A DNA stretch of 64,000 bases. Origin: Tanypteryx hageni (lineage: Eukaryota; Arthropoda; Insecta; Odonata; Petaluridae). Below the pieces are notes generated by a model. It saw only the letters and a list, made by a program, of their open reading frames with translations, did no database searches and had not been told where the DNA came from. The stretch's first letter is position 1. Each line of letters starts with the position of its first letter. This document shows, piece after piece, positions 61,315-64,000 of the stretch. The stretch spans positions 192,375,518 to 192,439,517 of the forward strand of contig CM054112.1 in the NCBI GenBank assembly GCA_028673005.1, read 5' to 3'. Made by a program: the position numbers and the translations under genes.

Positions 61315-63633
61315 ATGGATGATAAAAGAAAGTCGGGAATAGGAACGATATTCAAGTATTTGACCAAAAAACCAAAATTGGAAAACAGGATAGTCCTATC
61401 AAAATCACCCGAGACGGGTGAAAACTTGCAGACTGCATCGAATAACACTACTGGAACATTAATTAAATCAGATATCGCGGCTTACAAGAGCTTACTTATA
61501 AATGAAGATAAAGTGGATTTTATACAGAATTTGTGGAAACCAGATGATCTTTTTCCATTTCCATATATGACTGAAAAAAATGGAAAGAAAAGAAAATTTC
61601 AATTGCAATGGTTGCACAGATATGAGTGGCTTGCTTATTTGAGACTAGATATATGTTTTTGTAAATATTGTTGCTTATTCGCGCCAAAAGAAATTGGTAA
61701 AAGTAAATCTCAACCTTTAGGTCAACTCGCATCAAGTGGGTACAATAATTGGAAACATGCAGTTGAAACATTTGAAGCTCATGAAAAACCATTATAACAT
61801 TCAAATTCATTATGTTCTTATGAAAACCTATGTGATATAATGACAGGCAAAAGAATACCTATCGACAAACAGCTCGATATGATGAGAATGAAACAAGTTA
61901 TTGAGAATCAGAAACGCTTGGAACCCATAATCATGACTATAATGTTATGTGGACAGCAAGGTATTGCACTGCGAGGTCATGTGGATTCTGGAGAGTTTAA
62001 CATTGATAAAAAGCCTGAGAAAAATGAAGGTAATTTCCGTGCAATCCTTAGAGCAAGGCTAGAAGCTGGTGACACCGATTTAAAAAATCACTTTAAACAA
62101 TGCGGGCGAAACAGTACCTATTTAAGCGCCAACATCCAGAACCAAATAATATAAATTTGTAATGATTTGATTCTGAAAAGACTTGTTAAAGAAGTAAATG
62201 ATGCAAAATGTTTTGCTATTTTAGCAGATGAAACAACAGACATTTCAACAACTGAGCAATTGACATTATGCGTAAGATACGTAGATAAGGAAATTAGAGG
62301 TTGCGAGAAATTTTTTGTTTGTTCCAGTTATCGACACTAGTGGAAAAGGTTTGGCTTCTACCATTATAGATAGTTTACTAAAATTTGGTATTGATATTTC
62401 CTACCTTTGAGGTCAGGGGTATGATGGTGCTGCTTCCATGAGTGGCAAATTTGAAGGTGTTCAGGCACATATACAACAACAGCTCCCACAAGCATTATAT
62501 GCACATTGCACCTCGCATTGTTTAAATTTAGCCATTGGAAACAGTGCAGATAATCAAGATATAAGGAATTGCTTAGGAATTATTGAAAAATCATACACTT
62601 TTTTAACACTCCAAAGCGATTAAATATATTATCAAAAAAAATTAGCGAGTGTATTCCCAATTGTAGGCATCTACAATTGAAGCAGATGTGCCCAACTAGA
62701 TGGATAGAGCGTCATGATTCTGTCATGGTAATGGTGGAACTTTTAGATGCAATTTACTTAGCGCTCGAAGAAATAAGTGACTGGAATGACAAAGACACTT
62801 CATCTACAGCACAGATTCTTCAGAATGCAATATTCCAAGGAAAATTTTTGGTGTCTTTGTATAGTATACAAAAACTGTACAGTTATATGCTGCCATTAAG
62901 TAGAGTATTACAAAGTGAAAACATTGACTTAATTTCCGTAATACATCTCGTTGAAGATGTAACATCTGCTCTAAAATGTATCCGAGAAAACGCTGATACA
63001 AACTTTGCAAATATTTTCAAAGAGGCAACAGAAAAAGTAGGAGATTTTGGGGTTGAAATTACAATACCGAGGATATCGAAATATCAAAAAAATAGAAATA
63101 ATATTCCTACTGAACCAGTGGAAGTTTATTACAGGCGATCTGTTTATTCCATTTTTGGATTGTCTTGTGACACAATTAGAGACGAGATTCTTGGCTCATA
63201 AAATTATTTTAAAATCCTTCATGTGCCTCCTTCCAAAAGGATGCAGTTCTACATCAGACGTAGATAGCCTATCAACTTTAGCAAAATTTTATTCTGTGGA
63301 AGTATGCGATTCAGTCTTAGAGAGTGAACTAAAGCTTTGGCAAAAACGGTATGAAAACAGGATACCCCCTACAAATGCATTAGAAGCATTAATGCAATGC
63401 AATCAAAATATATATCCAAACATTCATTATTTATTAAAAATATTTGCAACTCTGCCGGTATCAACTAGCACTCAGAGAGAACATTTTCAACGTTAAGAAG
63501 AATGAAAATGTACTTGCGTAATTCCATGGGACAGGAAAGACTGAATGGTTTAGAGCTCCTCAACATTTATAGGGAAATGGAATTGCTCCCCAAAGACATA
63601 TTAGATGAATTACAAAAAAAGACCGAAGATTAG
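61315..63633 (+). pseudogene. hAT transposase (TTF zinc finger, DUF4371), decayed
   Basis: The start at ATG 61315 gives a basic N-terminus, then a TTF finger (FQLQWLHRYEWLAYLRLDI, CFCKYCCLF, GYNNWKHAVETFEAHEKP). After a stop (61795-61797) come LRGHVDSGEFN (RGH motif), EGNFRAILRARLEAGD and a stop at 62152-62154. Then ILADETTDISTTEQLTLCVR (first catalytic Asp) follows. A frameshift near 62310 and a TGA at 62407 precede GYDGAASMSGKFEGVQ and HCTSHCLNLAIGN. CPTRWIERHDSV comes next. The C-terminal dimerisation part has STSTQRE and, one frame on, TFSTLRRMKMYLRNSMGQER, ending at TAG 63631. Four or more lesions, so dead. The length of about 770 codons is normal for the family. Confidence 0.93.
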
Positions 63634-63837
63634 ATATAAAATTGTAATTGTGTTACCCAATTAATTTTTATTTTATGTTTTAGTAAACAAAACCTATAAA
63701 TATTAATTTCATGATATGAAAAATCGAAAGATTTATACTCAAATTCAATGTTAATATACACATTTCTATGAGAAAAACAGATAAATTTGTAACCAACATT
63801 GTTTTTCATTTTATATGTTTTTATGAATGCCTATATG

Positions 63838-64000
63838 CAGAGGCTGATTTATGCATAGGCACTAGCTGGGGGCCTTGTATTTTTTATGACAACTTATTTT
63901 TTTATATTTGTAAATCAACGAATTTTCTTTTGGCTGTAATGGTATAAATGTTGTAATTTTTAAATTAAATATATTTTATCCATAGGATAATAAATGTGTT
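63838..64000 (+). mobile_element. hAT-like terminus at the window edge
   Basis: CAGAGGCTGATTTATGCATAGG followed by CACTAGCTGGGGGCCTT resembles the terminus at 59656 in direct orientation. Its continuation lies beyond the window. Confidence 0.4.

Overview
The window looks like gene-poor, AT-rich, transposon-rich arthropod (most likely insect) nuclear DNA. The evidence is GT-AG introns in every supported gene, a nine-exon cathepsin D-like aspartic protease of ordinary animal length, and a mixture of hAT, Transib, piggyBac, Tigger/pogo, mariner, PIF/Harbinger, Penelope-like and non-LTR elements. The species cannot be named from the sequence alone.

Host genes sit almost only between 35 and 50 kb. 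A small three-exon gene (35257-36643) encodes a 132-residue acidic prothymosin-alpha-like nuclear protein. A nine-exon gene (40171-44162) encodes a complete 389-residue secreted/lysosomal aspartic protease. A gene on the minus strand, of which only one coding exon is recognised (49438-49633), probably runs tail-to-tail into the protease gene: opposing poly(A) signals lie about 45 bp apart near 44.6 kb.

The rest is a layered transposon graveyard. From 1.5 to 3.5 kb there is a 5'-truncated LINE with a 612-codon intact reverse transcriptase frame. From 6.6 to 13.2 kb there is a nested cluster of at least six hAT-type non-autonomous elements, five with exact 8-bp target duplications; one hosts a truncated LINE. 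From 14.6 to 21.35 kb lie a long-TIR MITE, a Tigger-like relic, an internally deleted hAT (16533-18215) and a nearly whole Transib element (18332-21347). Transib is the transposon superfamily from which RAG1 derives; here one end is a perfect CACAGTG heptamer and a 5-bp duplication CGACG is preserved. From 29.3 to 29.9 kb and 53.7 to 54.2 kb there are foldback-like structures whose inverted arms are tandem arrays; a third (38.8-39.8 kb) has arms of AAGCAAATGCTT palindromes around a PIF/Harbinger-like remnant. From 47.2 to 52.7 kb there are a Harbinger-type MITE with a TAA duplication and a Penelope-like element (RT plus GIY-YIG) interrupted by a LINE fragment and a mariner MITE. From 54.3 to 58.7 kb there is a decayed piggyBac, and from 59.6 kb to the end two decayed TTF-zinc-finger hAT transposases.

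All transposase and RT genes except the LINE frame at 1674-3512 carry stops, frameshifts or deletions, so no autonomous element is intact. Long intervals (21.4-24.3, 26.8-29.3, 30.9-35.1 and 45-47 kb) hold no gene I can support.
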